Source of the DNA: JAOTYV01 sp041557595
Lineage (GTDB): Bacteria > Pseudomonadota > Alphaproteobacteria > UBA8366
NCBI GenBank assembly: GCA_041557595.1
Contig: JBFFGE010000036.1
Location: forward strand, 1 to 29,284
DNA: 29,284 nucleotides
Reading direction: 5' to 3'
A program made the translations under genes and the position numbers. Below, one piece after another: positions 1 through 7,867 of the stretch. The stretch's first letter is position 1. Each line of letters opens with the position of its first letter. The notes beneath the pieces were generated by a model. That model saw nothing but the letters and a program-made list of their open reading frames with translations, was not told the DNA's origin and ran no database searches.

Positions 1-1592
1 CGGCGCCCGTTCAGCATCGCGGTCAGCTTGAGCTTGCCGCGCTGGCGACCGCCGCTGCCGTTGAAACCCTTCAGGGTAATCTCGAGGCTATCCTTGGGCG
101 TGCCGGCGGCGGTCGTATCGGGAATTTGCAGGCCGGACAGATCCAGTTTGAAAGCGCCGTCCAGACGTACCGAACCGGCCCAATCGCGTTCGGGCTTCCG
201 GTCGGCGAAGAGGTCCAGAACCCGGCTGATACGTCCGGCGAGGAACACGTTTGCCGTGCCGGTTGCGTCTTTCAGCGCGGGCTGCAAGGCCAGGAAGGGC
301 GTGGCATCGAATTCGCCGCGGAGGGTAAGCACCAGCGGGTCCGTCTCCGACTCTAAATCGCCTTCCGATTGCACGGCGATCTTGCCCGCATTCCAGGCGA
401 GTTTTCCGTGCAACCGATGGCGAATGACTTCCTTGTCGTGGCGGATGGTCAGGGTATTCTGCGGGCCGGTCAGCGCGAGCGACATGTCGCCGTTCACCGG
501 ACCGCCATCCGCCACCCGCAGCGTGCGGAGCGTGACGATATCGCCATCGCGTATCGAAACCTCCGTCGCTTGGGGGGTGTGCTTGACGGTCCCGGCGATC
601 TTCACCCTTGCCGCATCGAATCCGAAGGTCGGGGACTCCCGTTTGGCCACGTCGACGTCGATCTTGAATTTTGCCGACGATTCCTTCTCCGTGGCCCTGA
701 AATCGGTAAGGACGAAATCGACCCGATCGGTGCCGCCGACGGGCAGGTCGATGTTGCCAATGCGCAGCGCGGAGAATTCGAATTCGAGCCGGCCGGTGAG
801 CGAAAGCGGATTCGATGGCGTCGGGTTCCTGGGATCGTCTTTCTGCAACAACAGAAATGGGTCGGCCGTTGCGCCTGTGATGGCGATGTCGACAGGGCCG
901 CTTGCGGCAACGGATCCGCCGGTCAGGGCCGTCAGCGGCGCCGCGTTGAGCCGCCCCAAAAGATACATCTTGAACCCGTCGGGCGCCTTGCCCAGCGGTC
1001 CGTTGCCGATAAGGGTGAGGAAGCCGTCCGACGAGGCGATCGCGGCGTCGACGGCCAAATGTTCGCCGTCGAGATCGACTTCGATGCGGCCCGGCTCGAA
1101 TGGATGATCGTTTATTCGCAGGCGGAGGATGTCCAGCCCGGTCTGGAAGCGCCGGCCTTCCGACCCGAGGTCGAACCGTCCGTTGCCGAGGATCTGCTTT
1201 ACAGTGATAACCGATCCGACCTTTTCGTGGCGGAATTCCATCATGGAAATCTTGGTGATGGTGCCGCGGAACAGCGATTCCAGATCGTAGTCGACGCGAA
1301 TTTCCTTCACCGCGATCGTTTGATCGCCGGTGAGACGCAGGTCGCGAATGAATAAATGCTCGGTGTCGAATTGTTCGGTGGAAAGCGAGACGGATTTGAA
1401 CGTCTCGTCTTCCAGATAGGCCCCGATCGCCCATCCGAGAAGGCTCGTCCGGTAGACCAGCGCGAGAATGCCCGCGATGACCAGCAGCAGAATCAACACG
1501 CCGGAGCCGATCATCAGGCGCTTGAGCCACCCGATCGGGCCAATGCCCGCTTTCGGCGCGCCAACCGCCGGATCGCCGCTATCGCCACTCAT
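1..1592 (-). CDS. AsmA/YdbH-like membrane-anchored protein, 3' end outside the window
   Basis: An uninterrupted minus-strand frame runs from an ATG at 1592 off the left edge, giving at least 530 residues with no stop. The N-terminus is short and cytoplasmic, with one strong membrane helix at about residues 26-45. A long region follows that alternates short beta-strand-like stretches with repeated phrases of the type LTGxL and FDA. This is the layout of AsmA-superfamily proteins, including YdbH-like bridge proteins that link the inner membrane to the envelope and are implicated in lipid transport or outer-membrane assembly. The exact subfamily cannot be fixed without the C-terminal domain. The gene lies 70 nt downstream of the coxM-like gene on the same strand, but hairpins in the gap may separate their expression. 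No good Shine-Dalgarno sequence precedes the ATG, and the start codon sits inside an inverted repeat, so the start is only probable. Confidence 0.7.
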   Translation of the reverse strand, partial: MSGDSGDPAVGAPKAGIGPIGWLKRLMIGSGVLILLLVIAGILALVYRTSLLGWAIGAYLEDETFKSVSLSTEQFDTEHLFIRDLRLTGDQTIAVKEIRVDYDLESLFRGTITKISMMEFRHEKVGSVITVKQILGNGRFDLGSEGRRFQTGLDILRLRINDHPFEPGRIEVDLDGEHLAVDAAIASSDGFLTLIGNGPLGKAPDGFKMYLLGRLNAAPLTALTGGSVAASGPVDIAITGATADPFLLLQKDDPRNPTPSNPLSLTGRLEFEFSALRIGNIDLPVGGTDRVDFVLTDFRATEKESSAKFKIDVDVAKRESPTFGFDAARVKIAGTVKHTPQATEVSIRDGDIVTLRTLRVADGGPVNGDMSLALTGPQNTLTIRHDKEVIRHRLHGKLAWNAGKIAVQSEGDLESETDPLVLTLRGEFDATPFLALQPALKDATGTANVFLAGRISRVLDLFADRKPERDWAGSVRLDGAFKLDLSGLQIPDTTAAGTPKDSLEITLKGFNGSGGRQRGKLKLTAMLNGR

Positions 1593-1608
1593 GCGGGTAA
1601 CGCATGAG
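1588..1608 (-). promoter_or_regulatory. Inverted repeat enclosing the start codon of the AsmA-like gene
   Basis: Two perfect 8-bp arms, 1588-1595 and 1601-1608, are separated by 5 nt. The ATG of the downstream gene (1592-1590) lies inside the distal arm on the minus strand. In mRNA this hairpin would hide the start codon. A regulatory role is inference; the symmetry itself is seen directly. Confidence 0.4.
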
Positions 1609-1633
1609 GCCGGGGCCTGTTAAGACCCCGGCC
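1608..1633 (-). terminator. GC-rich stem-loop after the coxM-like gene
   Basis: Arms of 8 bp (1608-1615 and 1626-1633, GGCCGGGG and its complement) flank a 10-nt loop, about 30 nt after the coxM stop. No T-tract follows on the minus strand, so this is not a classical intrinsic terminator. It could attenuate read-through into the AsmA-like gene or stabilise the 3' end of the cox message. It abuts the hairpin at 1588-1608. Confidence 0.4.
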
Positions 1634-1662
1634 CCTGGGCACAGGAGCGAATTCCGGTCGGG

Positions 1663-2460
1663 TCATCCCGCGGCGGCAACCGCGCGTTTTGCCATCACGG
1701 TGATGAGGTGCGCGCGGTATTCGGCGCTGGCATGAATGTCGGAATTCAAGCCGCCGTCCGGAACCGTAATGTCCGCGATTGCATCGGGGGCAAAATTCTT
1801 GGCGAGGGCGCTTTCCATTTCGGCCACGCGGAACACGCCATCGTCCCCGGCGCCGGTGACCGCAACGCGAACACCGTCGTTGGTTTCCGCGACGAAGACG
1901 CCGACCAGGGCATAGCGGGACGCCGGGTTCGGAAATTTCATATAGGCGGCGCGCTTCGGTTTCGGAAAGCGGATCGCGGTGATGATTTCACCTTCGTCCA
2001 GCGCGGTGTCGAAAAGACCGGTGAAAAAATCGTCTGCGGCGATTTCGCGGGCGGTCGTCACGATGGTGGCGCCCAGTCCAATACAGGCGGCGGGGTAGTC
2101 CGCCGCCGGATCGTTGTTGGCGACCGAGCCGCCGATGGTGCCGCGGTGCCGCACCTGGGCGTCGCCGATTTCGCCGGCAAGGTCCGCCAGCGCGGGGATG
2201 GCGCCCCGGACGTCGCTCGATCCCGTGACCGCTCCGTGGGTGGTCATTGCGCCGATGGTTACCGAGCTGCCGTCGACCGTGATGCCGACGAGATCCGAGA
2301 CCCCGCTGAGATCGACCACGTCCGATGGGCTGGCAAGACGCTGCTTGAGCGTCGGGATCAGGGTCATGCCGCCGGCGACCAGCGTCGCGTCTTCCGCGGC
2401 CTTCAGTTTTTCCGCGGCCTCGTCGGTCGAGCCGACCCGGTGATAGTTGAAGTCGTACAT
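1663..2460 (-). CDS. coxM: FAD-binding medium subunit of a CO-dehydrogenase/xanthine-dehydrogenase-like enzyme
   Basis: This 265-residue protein has the two FAD-pyrophosphate contact motifs of the CoxM/CutM/XdhB family: VAGGMTLIP at residues 28-36, and a TIGGSVANNDPAADYP loop at 108-123. The length is slightly short for the family (about 270-290). The subunit passes electrons from the iron-sulfur subunit through FAD to the respiratory chain or another acceptor. It is the last of three co-oriented genes, starting 12 nt after the large-subunit stop, with AAGGAG spaced 7 nt before the ATG. The large subunit next to it is form II, so the substrate need not be CO; other aromatic, purine or aldehyde hydroxylations remain possible. 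The family assignment is firm and the substrate is unknown. Confidence 0.93.
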   Translation of the reverse strand: MYDFNYHRVGSTDEAAEKLKAAEDATLVAGGMTLIPTLKQRLASPSDVVDLSGVSDLVGITVDGSSVTIGAMTTHGAVTGSSDVRGAIPALADLAGEIGDAQVRHRGTIGGSVANNDPAADYPAACIGLGATIVTTAREIAADDFFTGLFDTALDEGEIITAIRFPKPKRAAYMKFPNPASRYALVGVFVAETNDGVRVAVTGAGDDGVFRVAEMESALAKNFAPDAIADITVPDGGLNSDIHASAEYRAHLITVMAKRAVAAAG

Positions 2461-2472
2461 TGCGTATTCTCC

Positions 2473-4851
2473 TTATTCCGCGGCGGCGGCGCGTTGGCCG
2501 GCCTGAATTGCTTGCCAGATTTTTTCCGGTGTTGCCGGCATTGAAATATCCCGAACGCCGTCGTCCCACAGCGCGTCGACGATTGCGTTGATCACGGCTG
2601 GCGGCGACCCGATGGCGCCGACCTCGCCGCATCCCTTGACGCCGAGCGAATTGTGCGCGCACAGCGTGGTGTTGGTGCTAACCTTGAAGGCGGGCAGGTT
2701 GTCGGCCCGCGGCATGGTGTAGTCCATGTAGGATCCGGTCAACAGTTGCCCGGTACCGTCGTAGACGCACCCTTCGAGCAAGGCCTGCCCGATGCCCTGG
2801 GCGACGCCGCCGTGCACCTGGCCCTCGACGATCATCGGGTTGACAACCCGGCCGACATCGTCGACGGCGACGAAATCCGCGATCTCGATTTCGCCCGTAT
2901 CCGGATCGATTTCCACCTCGCAGATGTGGCAGCCGCCGGGATAGGTGAAATTGGCGGGATCGTAGAAGGCGGTCTCGTTCAGTCCCGGCTCCAGCGTCTC
3001 GTGCGGGAAATTGTGCGGTACATAGGCGGACAGCGCGACCTCGCCAAAGCTCAGCGCCTTGTCGGTGCCGGAAACCGTGAAGGTGCCGTCCTTGAATTCG
3101 ATGTCTTCCTCGGACGCCTCCAACATATGGGCGGCAATTTTCCGAGCCTTGTCGACGATACGGTTGGTCGCGCGCATGATCGCTTCGCCGCCTACCGCGA
3201 GCGAGCGGGAACCGTAGGTGCCCATACCGTAGGCGATACGGCCGGTGTCGCCGTGCACGATGTCGATACCCTCGAATGGTACGCCGAGCGTGTCGGAAAT
3301 CAGCTGAGCAAACGTCGTCTCATGGCCTTGGCCATGGCTGTGCGAACCGGTGAAGACGGTGACCGATCCGGTCGGATGAACCCGGACTTCGGCGGATTCG
3401 AACAGGCCTGCGCGCGCGCCGAGCGATCCGACCACCGCCGAGGGCGCGATGCCGCAGGCCTCGATATAGGTCGAGAAGCCGATGCCGCGGCGTTTGCCGG
3501 TCTTGGCCGATTTTTTCTTGCGGGCCTCGAACTTGTCGTAGGCGATCGCGGTTAGCGCTTGATCCAGCGTCGCGCCGTAATCGCCGCTGTCGTATTCGAG
3601 CGCGACCGGCGTTTGATAGGGAAACGCATCGGCGGCGATGAAATTCCGCTCGCGGATTTCGACCTGACTGAGACCAGTTTCGCGTGCGGCCCGGTCGACC
3701 AGCCGTTCCAGGAGATACGATGCCTCGGGCCGGCCCGCGCCGCGATAGGCATCGACCGGCACCGTGTTGGTGAACACCGCGCGAACCTCGCAATAGATTT
3801 GCGGGGTGGTGTACACGCCCGCCAGCAGGGTTGCGTAGAGATAGGTCGGAACGCAGGGCGCGAACGTCGAAAGATAGGCCCCCATATTGGCCTTGGTCGC
3901 GACGCGCAGCGCCAAGAACTTGCCGTTCTTGTCCATCGCCATTTCCGCGTGCGTCGCGTGGTCCCGGCCATGACAGTCGGTCATGAAGGATTCGGATCGC
4001 TCGGCGGTCCATTTCACCGGCCGGCGCAGTTTGCCCGCAGCCCAGGTGACGATGGCTTCCTCGGCGTAGTGATAGATCTTCGATCCGAAGCCGCCGCCGA
4101 CATCGGGTGCGATGACGCGCAGCTTGTGCTCGGGAATGTTGAGCACGAAGGCGCCCATCAGCAGGCGGATCACATGGGGGTTCTGGCTCGTCGTGTAGAG
4201 CGTGTATTCGCCGGTCGCGGTATCGAAATCGCCGATGGCCGCGCGCGGCTCAATCGCATTGGGGACAAGCCGGTTGTTGACGATGTCGATCTGCGCGACA
4301 TGGGCGGCCTGTTTGAAGGCGTCGTCCACCGCCGCCGCGTCGCCGATATGCCAGTCGTAGCAGGTATTGTCCGGCGCATCTTCGTGCACCAGTGCGCCGC
4401 CGGCGATGGCGGCGTTCATGTCGAGCACGGCGGGGAGGGGCGTATAGTCTACCGCGATCAGTTCGGCGGCGACCCGCGCTTCGTCCTTGCTCTCGGCGAT
4501 CACGACGGCCACCTGATCGCCGACATGGCGCACCTTGTCCGTGGCCAGCGCCGGGTGCGCCGGCTCGGCCATCGGGGAGTCGTCCTTGTTGTTGACCTGC
4601 CAGCCACAGGGCAGACCGCCGATGCCGTCCGCTTGCAAATCCTTGCCGGTGAAAACCGCAATCACGCCGGGCGCGGCGGCCGCCTTCGCGGTGTCGATTT
4701 TCATGATCTGCGCATGGGCGTGCGGGCTGCGGAGAATCCACGCGTAAGCCTGGCCCGGGCGATCAATGTCGTCGGTGTAATTCCCCCGGCCCGTGAGGAA
4801 GCGGAAATCTTCGACCCGCTTCACCGCGGCGCCGATTCCTGTGGCAGTCAT
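2473..4851 (-). CDS. coxL: Molybdopterin-binding large subunit, form II CoxL-like
   Basis: The 792-residue length fits the molybdenum hydroxylase large subunits. Visible cofactor motifs are GGGFGSK at 252-258, the AYRGAGR active-site loop at 368-374, a SHGQGHETT segment for molybdopterin-cytosine dinucleotide binding, and the C-terminal GCGEVGAIGSP stretch, whose Glu at about 743 is the expected catalytic base. AYRGAGR is the form II signature. True aerobic CO dehydrogenases (form I) carry AYxCSFR with the copper-ligating Cys, which is missing here. CO oxidation is therefore unproven, and a purine, nicotinate or aldehyde-type substrate is equally plausible. GGGAGGAG lies 5 nt before the ATG. 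The gene sits 29 nt after the iron-sulfur subunit, and the S-L-M order also matches form II clusters. No XdhC/CoxF-type maturation gene is in view. Confidence 0.95.
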   Translation of the reverse strand: MTATGIGAAVKRVEDFRFLTGRGNYTDDIDRPGQAYAWILRSPHAHAQIMKIDTAKAAAAPGVIAVFTGKDLQADGIGGLPCGWQVNNKDDSPMAEPAHPALATDKVRHVGDQVAVVIAESKDEARVAAELIAVDYTPLPAVLDMNAAIAGGALVHEDAPDNTCYDWHIGDAAAVDDAFKQAAHVAQIDIVNNRLVPNAIEPRAAIGDFDTATGEYTLYTTSQNPHVIRLLMGAFVLNIPEHKLRVIAPDVGGGFGSKIYHYAEEAIVTWAAGKLRRPVKWTAERSESFMTDCHGRDHATHAEMAMDKNGKFLALRVATKANMGAYLSTFAPCVPTYLYATLLAGVYTTPQIYCEVRAVFTNTVPVDAYRGAGRPEASYLLERLVDRAARETGLSQVEIRERNFIAADAFPYQTPVALEYDSGDYGATLDQALTAIAYDKFEARKKKSAKTGKRRGIGFSTYIEACGIAPSAVVGSLGARAGLFESAEVRVHPTGSVTVFTGSHSHGQGHETTFAQLISDTLGVPFEGIDIVHGDTGRIAYGMGTYGSRSLAVGGEAIMRATNRIVDKARKIAAHMLEASEEDIEFKDGTFTVSGTDKALSFGEVALSAYVPHNFPHETLEPGLNETAFYDPANFTYPGGCHICEVEIDPDTGEIEIADFVAVDDVGRVVNPMIVEGQVHGGVAQGIGQALLEGCVYDGTGQLLTGSYMDYTMPRADNLPAFKVSTNTTLCAHNSLGVKGCGEVGAIGSPPAVINAIVDALWDDGVRDISMPATPEKIWQAIQAGQRAAAAE

Positions 4852-4880
4852 AAGTGCTCCTCCCGGTGGGCGCAGCGACG

Positions 4881-5354
4881 TTAGCCGCCGCGCATTGCCT
4901 TTGCGCCCGCCTCGATCGATTTGACGATGTTATGGTAGCCGGTGCAGCGGCAGAGGTTGCCTTCCAGCCACTCCCGGATCTCGGTTTCCGTCGGATCCGG
5001 ATTTTCGTTCACCAGGTCGATCGCGCTCATCACCATGCCGGGCGTGCAGAAACCGCATTGCAGTCCATGATGCTCGCGGAAGGCCGCCTGCATCGGGTGC
5101 AATTCGTCGCCGTTCGCGAGACCTTCGATGGTGGTGACATCGGCGCCTTCCGCCTGAACCGCCAGCATGGTGCAACTTTTCACCGAGGTGCCGTTCACGT
5201 GGACGACACAGGCGCCGCACTGGCTGGTATCGCATCCGACATGGGTGCCGGTCATTCTGAGGTGTTCCCGCAGGAACTGAACGAGCAAGGTGCGGCCTTC
5301 GACGTCGCCGCTGACCGACTTGCCGTTCACCGTCATCGAAACGGCGTAAGACAT
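4881..5354 (-). CDS. coxS: [2Fe-2S] small subunit of the molybdenum hydroxylase
   Basis: The 157-residue protein has the complete set of cluster ligands of CoxS/XdhA-type subunits. A plant-ferredoxin-like N-terminal cluster uses Cys41, Cys46, Cys49 and Cys61. The C-terminal four-helix domain carries the second cluster, with Cys100 and Cys103 (CGFC) and Cys135 and Cys137 (CRC). The subunit relays electrons between the molybdenum centre of the large subunit and FAD of the medium subunit. It is the first gene of the S-L-M operon. AGGGAG precedes the ATG at a usable distance, and a 190-nt gap upstream, containing an inverted repeat, is the likely promoter region. All ligands are present, so the subunit looks functional. 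Confidence 0.95.
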   Translation of the reverse strand: MSYAVSMTVNGKSVSGDVEGRTLLVQFLREHLRMTGTHVGCDTSQCGACVVHVNGTSVKSCTMLAVQAEGADVTTIEGLANGDELHPMQAAFREHHGLQCGFCTPGMVMSAIDLVNENPDPTETEIREWLEGNLCRCTGYHNIVKSIEAGAKAMRGG

Positions 5355-5382
5355 ATGCGTAAGCTCCCTGGCCTTCGAAGAG

Positions 5383-5414
5383 GTTGGGATTGAGCCGGAT
5401 CGGCCCGTCCCAAC
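5383..5414. promoter_or_regulatory. Nested inverted repeat upstream of coxS
   Basis: Outer arms GTTGGGA (5383-5389) and TCCCAAC (5408-5414) enclose a shorter inverted repeat, GCCG/CGGC, around 5394-5404. The site lies about 29-60 nt upstream of the coxS start. It could be a repressor or activator site, or a leader hairpin. The symmetry is directly visible; the role is a guess. Confidence 0.3.
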
Positions 5415-5547
5415 GGTTGAAGCAAGTTTGGATTCCGCGGGCGTTCAGGTCAAGGCGTTAGGGGCATACCTCACCATGTCGGCCGGCGAAAGATCGGCGT
5501 CGGCGGAACATGGCCGCCGATGTCGGTGTGCGTTCAAGATTTCCGGC

Positions 5548-6009
5548 CTACGTCACCACCGACTTTCGCATGTGGACGATTTCGCCGCCTGCCGCAATCG
5601 GGTTTCGGCGATACTCGGTGAAGCCGCGACGGGCGTAGAAGGCGATGTTCGAGGCAAACGCGGCGTTGGTGTACAGGCGGAGCTCCGGATGCCCGAGTTC
5701 CCGCGCCGTGGTCTCGGCGTGATCCAGCAGTTTGCCACCGATGCCGTGTCCATGATGGTCGGGGCGAACGGCGATGTTCTCGATCAACAAGTGATCGGAA
5801 TGTCGCATCATCTCGATGAGGGCGATCAGATGTCCGTCAATCTCATGAAGGTCGATGTGGTGTTCGCGCACGGCGCGGCCGTAGTCGGCTGTCATCGGTT
5901 TCGGTTCCCGGCCGATCAGCGCGGCCCAGTCCGCATACGCAGCGCGCACGAGCGCGCGAATGGCGTCGGCGTCCGCGTCGGTGGCGCGTCTGAGCGATAT
6001 TGACGGCAT
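5548..6009 (-). CDS. GNAT-family N-acetyltransferase
   Basis: The 153-residue length is normal for a single-domain GNAT enzyme. The acetyl-CoA pyrophosphate loop is seen as RPDHHGHGIGGKLL, residues 82-95, following the beta-4 strand LLIENIAV. The conserved C-terminal part with an N-x-x-AxxFYxRxGF-like stretch (SNIAFYARRGF) is also present. TAAGG lies about 8 nt upstream of the ATG. The acceptor substrate cannot be read from sequence; small amines, amino-acid derivatives or peptides are all possible. The gene lies between the nitrile hydratase accessory gene (84 nt upstream) and coxS, all on the same strand, so it may be the distal gene of the nitrile hydratase transcript. Confidence 0.9.
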   Translation of the reverse strand: MPSISLRRATDADADAIRALVRAAYADWAALIGREPKPMTADYGRAVREHHIDLHEIDGHLIALIEMMRHSDHLLIENIAVRPDHHGHGIGGKLLDHAETTARELGHPELRLYTNAAFASNIAFYARRGFTEYRRNPIAAGGEIVHMRKSVVT

Positions 6010-6092
6010 CGGGTAACCTTAGGTTAAAACAATCAACGTGCCACGGGGCCTGACGCCCATCCCCGTGGTAAGCGGCGGTCTTCGGTCGATGA

Positions 6093-6470
6093 TTACCGGG
6101 TACGCCGAGGCTCCGCGCCGGCGGACAACTCGACCGGATTGCCGTGCGGCGTGTTCAGATAGGCCCGCCGCCATTGCTCGACGCGTTCGGATAGGCTTTC
6201 CGTCGTCACGCGGCCATCCGTGGCGAGAAGGCGCTCCAGTGCGGTTAGCGTCGCCATGTAGTAGGTGGTCTGATCGTCCGGCTTGCCGTCATTCGCCGCT
6301 TGGCGCAGCGCCGCGCCGAGCGTGTCCGACCACTCCGCCGCGGTGAAGATGTTTTCCCGGACGAGCGCAAATGCCAGCGCCAATACCTCCGCCTGCCATG
6401 GTTCGGCGAAGGTCGGTTCGCCGTCGCGGCTGGCGAGCGGCGCGACCGGCGAATCGTCACGCGCGTTCAA
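6093..6470 (-). CDS. Nitrile hydratase accessory (activator-like) protein
   Basis: This 125-residue protein resembles the small nitrile hydratase accessory family (P14K/NhlE-like), related to the N-terminal part of the beta subunit. The phrases PTFAEPWQAEVLALAFALVREN and FTAAEWSDTLGAAL at residues 19-52 are typical. In cobalt nitrile hydratases such proteins escort the metal into the alpha subunit by subunit swapping. The frame overlaps the end of the beta-subunit gene by 14 nt, and the only reasonable start there is TTG at 6470; no in-frame ATG occurs until residue 72. Close coupling to nthB and the rare start suggest low, translation-coupled expression, which is inference. Confidence 0.85.
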   Translation of the reverse strand: MNARDDSPVAPLASRDGEPTFAEPWQAEVLALAFALVRENIFTAAEWSDTLGAALRQAANDGKPDDQTTYYMATLTALERLLATDGRVTTESLSERVEQWRRAYLNTPHGNPVELSAGAEPRRTR

Positions 6471-7113
6471 GGTAACTTTGCCAGAGGTTCAGATTGATTC
6501 GGTCGCGGACGTCTTCCGCGTCCGGCCACAACTCGGCTGCATCGAAACCGACGGTATAAAGCGGTTCCGCGACGTTTCCGCCACGGGCTTTCGAGTCCGG
6601 CAGGATGTGTGCGCCGTGCAAGGCCTCGATCGTGCCGCGCCGTCCGCGCGCATAGGTGGGAAGTCGGGTATGGCCCGGCGCGCCATGGGATAGCGTTCGA
6701 ACAGTATCGCCAACGGAAAAAACCGGGGACTCGTCGATATTGCGGTCGAACCGTTTGTTGGCCTTCTTTGCGCCTTCGACATCTTCGGGCGCCATCGGCG
6801 GACGCAGGCCGTTGACGGCGGATTTCATCTTGCCGGTCGAGAGTTCCTCGACCGTGGCAACCCCGGAATTCACCATCATCGCCGCATAGGCCTGCAGCCA
6901 TTGGTCATAATAGGGGCGGGTCAGGTAATCCACGGGGTCGATCAGTTCTCGGCAATGCCGGAACCAGTCGATGCTCCAATCGCCGGGCGCGCTGATCGCG
7001 CGCACAATGCCGCGCATGCGGGCCTCCCAGGGTTCGTGGAAGGGCACCTCTTTTTCGTCAATCTCTACGGCGCCGAAGCCCTTGCGGCCGCCAAGATCGT
7101 GGATGCCGTCCAT
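6457..7113 (-). CDS. nthB: Nitrile hydratase beta subunit
   Basis: The 218-residue protein opens with MDGIHDLGGRKGFG, the hallmark N-terminus of nitrile hydratase beta subunits. It ends with the SH3-like barrel, where the YARGRRGTIEALHGAHILPD phrase is found at about residues 153-172. The beta Arg residues that hydrogen-bond the oxidised cysteines of the alpha claw are expected in this type of sequence. The preferred start is ATG at 7113, because AAGGAG stands 8 nt upstream and the ATG overlaps the nthA stop as TGATG. Longer upstream readings lack family similarity. The intact single beta chain argues against thiocyanate hydrolase, in which this chain is split in two. Confidence 0.94.
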   Translation of the reverse strand: MDGIHDLGGRKGFGAVEIDEKEVPFHEPWEARMRGIVRAISAPGDWSIDWFRHCRELIDPVDYLTRPYYDQWLQAYAAMMVNSGVATVEELSTGKMKSAVNGLRPPMAPEDVEGAKKANKRFDRNIDESPVFSVGDTVRTLSHGAPGHTRLPTYARGRRGTIEALHGAHILPDSKARGGNVAEPLYTVGFDAAELWPDAEDVRDRINLNLWQSYLERA

Positions 7114-7754
7114 CAGCCGGTCTCCTTCATTCGTTTGGCGAGGTCCCGTTCGGTGCCGATCAGGGCGTTGCGGCTGACGAGGCGGGCGAGCCGGTCTTCC
7201 GGCCAATCCTCGGTGCCCGCGGGCCGCTGTGGCAGAACGAGGTAGCGCAGTTCGGAAGTGCTGTCCCAGACCCGGACCGCCACGTCTTCGCTCAGTTCGA
7301 CGCCGAACTCGGCCAGAACGCCGCGCGGGTCGCGCACCGCGCGCGACCGGTAGGCGGCCATCTTGTACCAGTTCGGCGGCATCCCGAGCACGGTCGTCGG
7401 ATAGCACGAACACAGTGTGCAAACGATCAGGTTATGGATCTCGGCGGTATTCTCAACGACGGTGAGATGGGCACCGGCGAATCCCAACTCGTTGATCGCC
7501 GCGCTGCCGTCCTGCAGCAACCGGTCCTTGAATGCCGGCTCGAGCCAGGCGCGGGCGACGATCTGTCCACCGCATTTCGGGCCGATCTCCTCCGTGTACA
7601 CCTCGATCCAGGCGTCCACGGTCTTCGGATCGACCATGTTCTTCTCGATCAGCAGGCTCTCCAGCGCCTTCACCCGCAACGCCGGTTCCGACGGCAGGTG
7701 GCTGTGCAGGTCTTGGTGAATTTTCTGGACGGTTTTGGAATCGTGCTCGGTCAT
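7113..7754 (-). CDS. nthA: Nitrile hydratase alpha subunit, cobalt type
   Basis: The 213-residue subunit carries the metal claw VCTLCSCY at 111-118, with ligands Cys112, Cys115, Ser116 and Cys117. Thr at the second position of the claw and Tyr after the last Cys mark the cobalt-type enzyme; iron enzymes have VCSLCSCT. The enzyme hydrates nitriles to amides in the cytoplasm. An unusual detail is PTTVLGMPPNWYK just after the claw, where the family normally has PWPVLGLPPxWYK; the Trp lines the substrate pocket in known enzymes. The start at 7754 is chosen because GGAGG lies 8 nt before it. No amidase gene is in view, so the amide product would be handled elsewhere. Confidence 0.94.
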   Translation of the reverse strand: MTEHDSKTVQKIHQDLHSHLPSEPALRVKALESLLIEKNMVDPKTVDAWIEVYTEEIGPKCGGQIVARAWLEPAFKDRLLQDGSAAINELGFAGAHLTVVENTAEIHNLIVCTLCSCYPTTVLGMPPNWYKMAAYRSRAVRDPRGVLAEFGVELSEDVAVRVWDSTSELRYLVLPQRPAGTEDWPEDRLARLVSRNALIGTERDLAKRMKETG

Positions 7755-7867
7755 GCCGGGGGCCTCCATGCAATGCTGTCCATCCTGCACCTAGCCCGTC
7801 ATTGGCGCGGTACGAAGGAACATCAGTGTATTGGAAGGCGCCGGCCGCCGTCTATCCCGAGTGACGG

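Noticed and set aside
88..1530. Long minus-strand frame of 480 residues
   Set aside because: It is Arg/Pro-rich and has no membrane or domain pattern. The overlapping frame from ATG 1592, open to the window edge, has a clear membrane helix and AsmA-like strands.
7113..7754. Thiocyanate hydrolase gamma subunit instead of nitrile hydratase alpha
   Set aside because: The metal claw is shared, but the partner beta chain is a single intact nitrile-hydratase type and an accessory protein gene follows.
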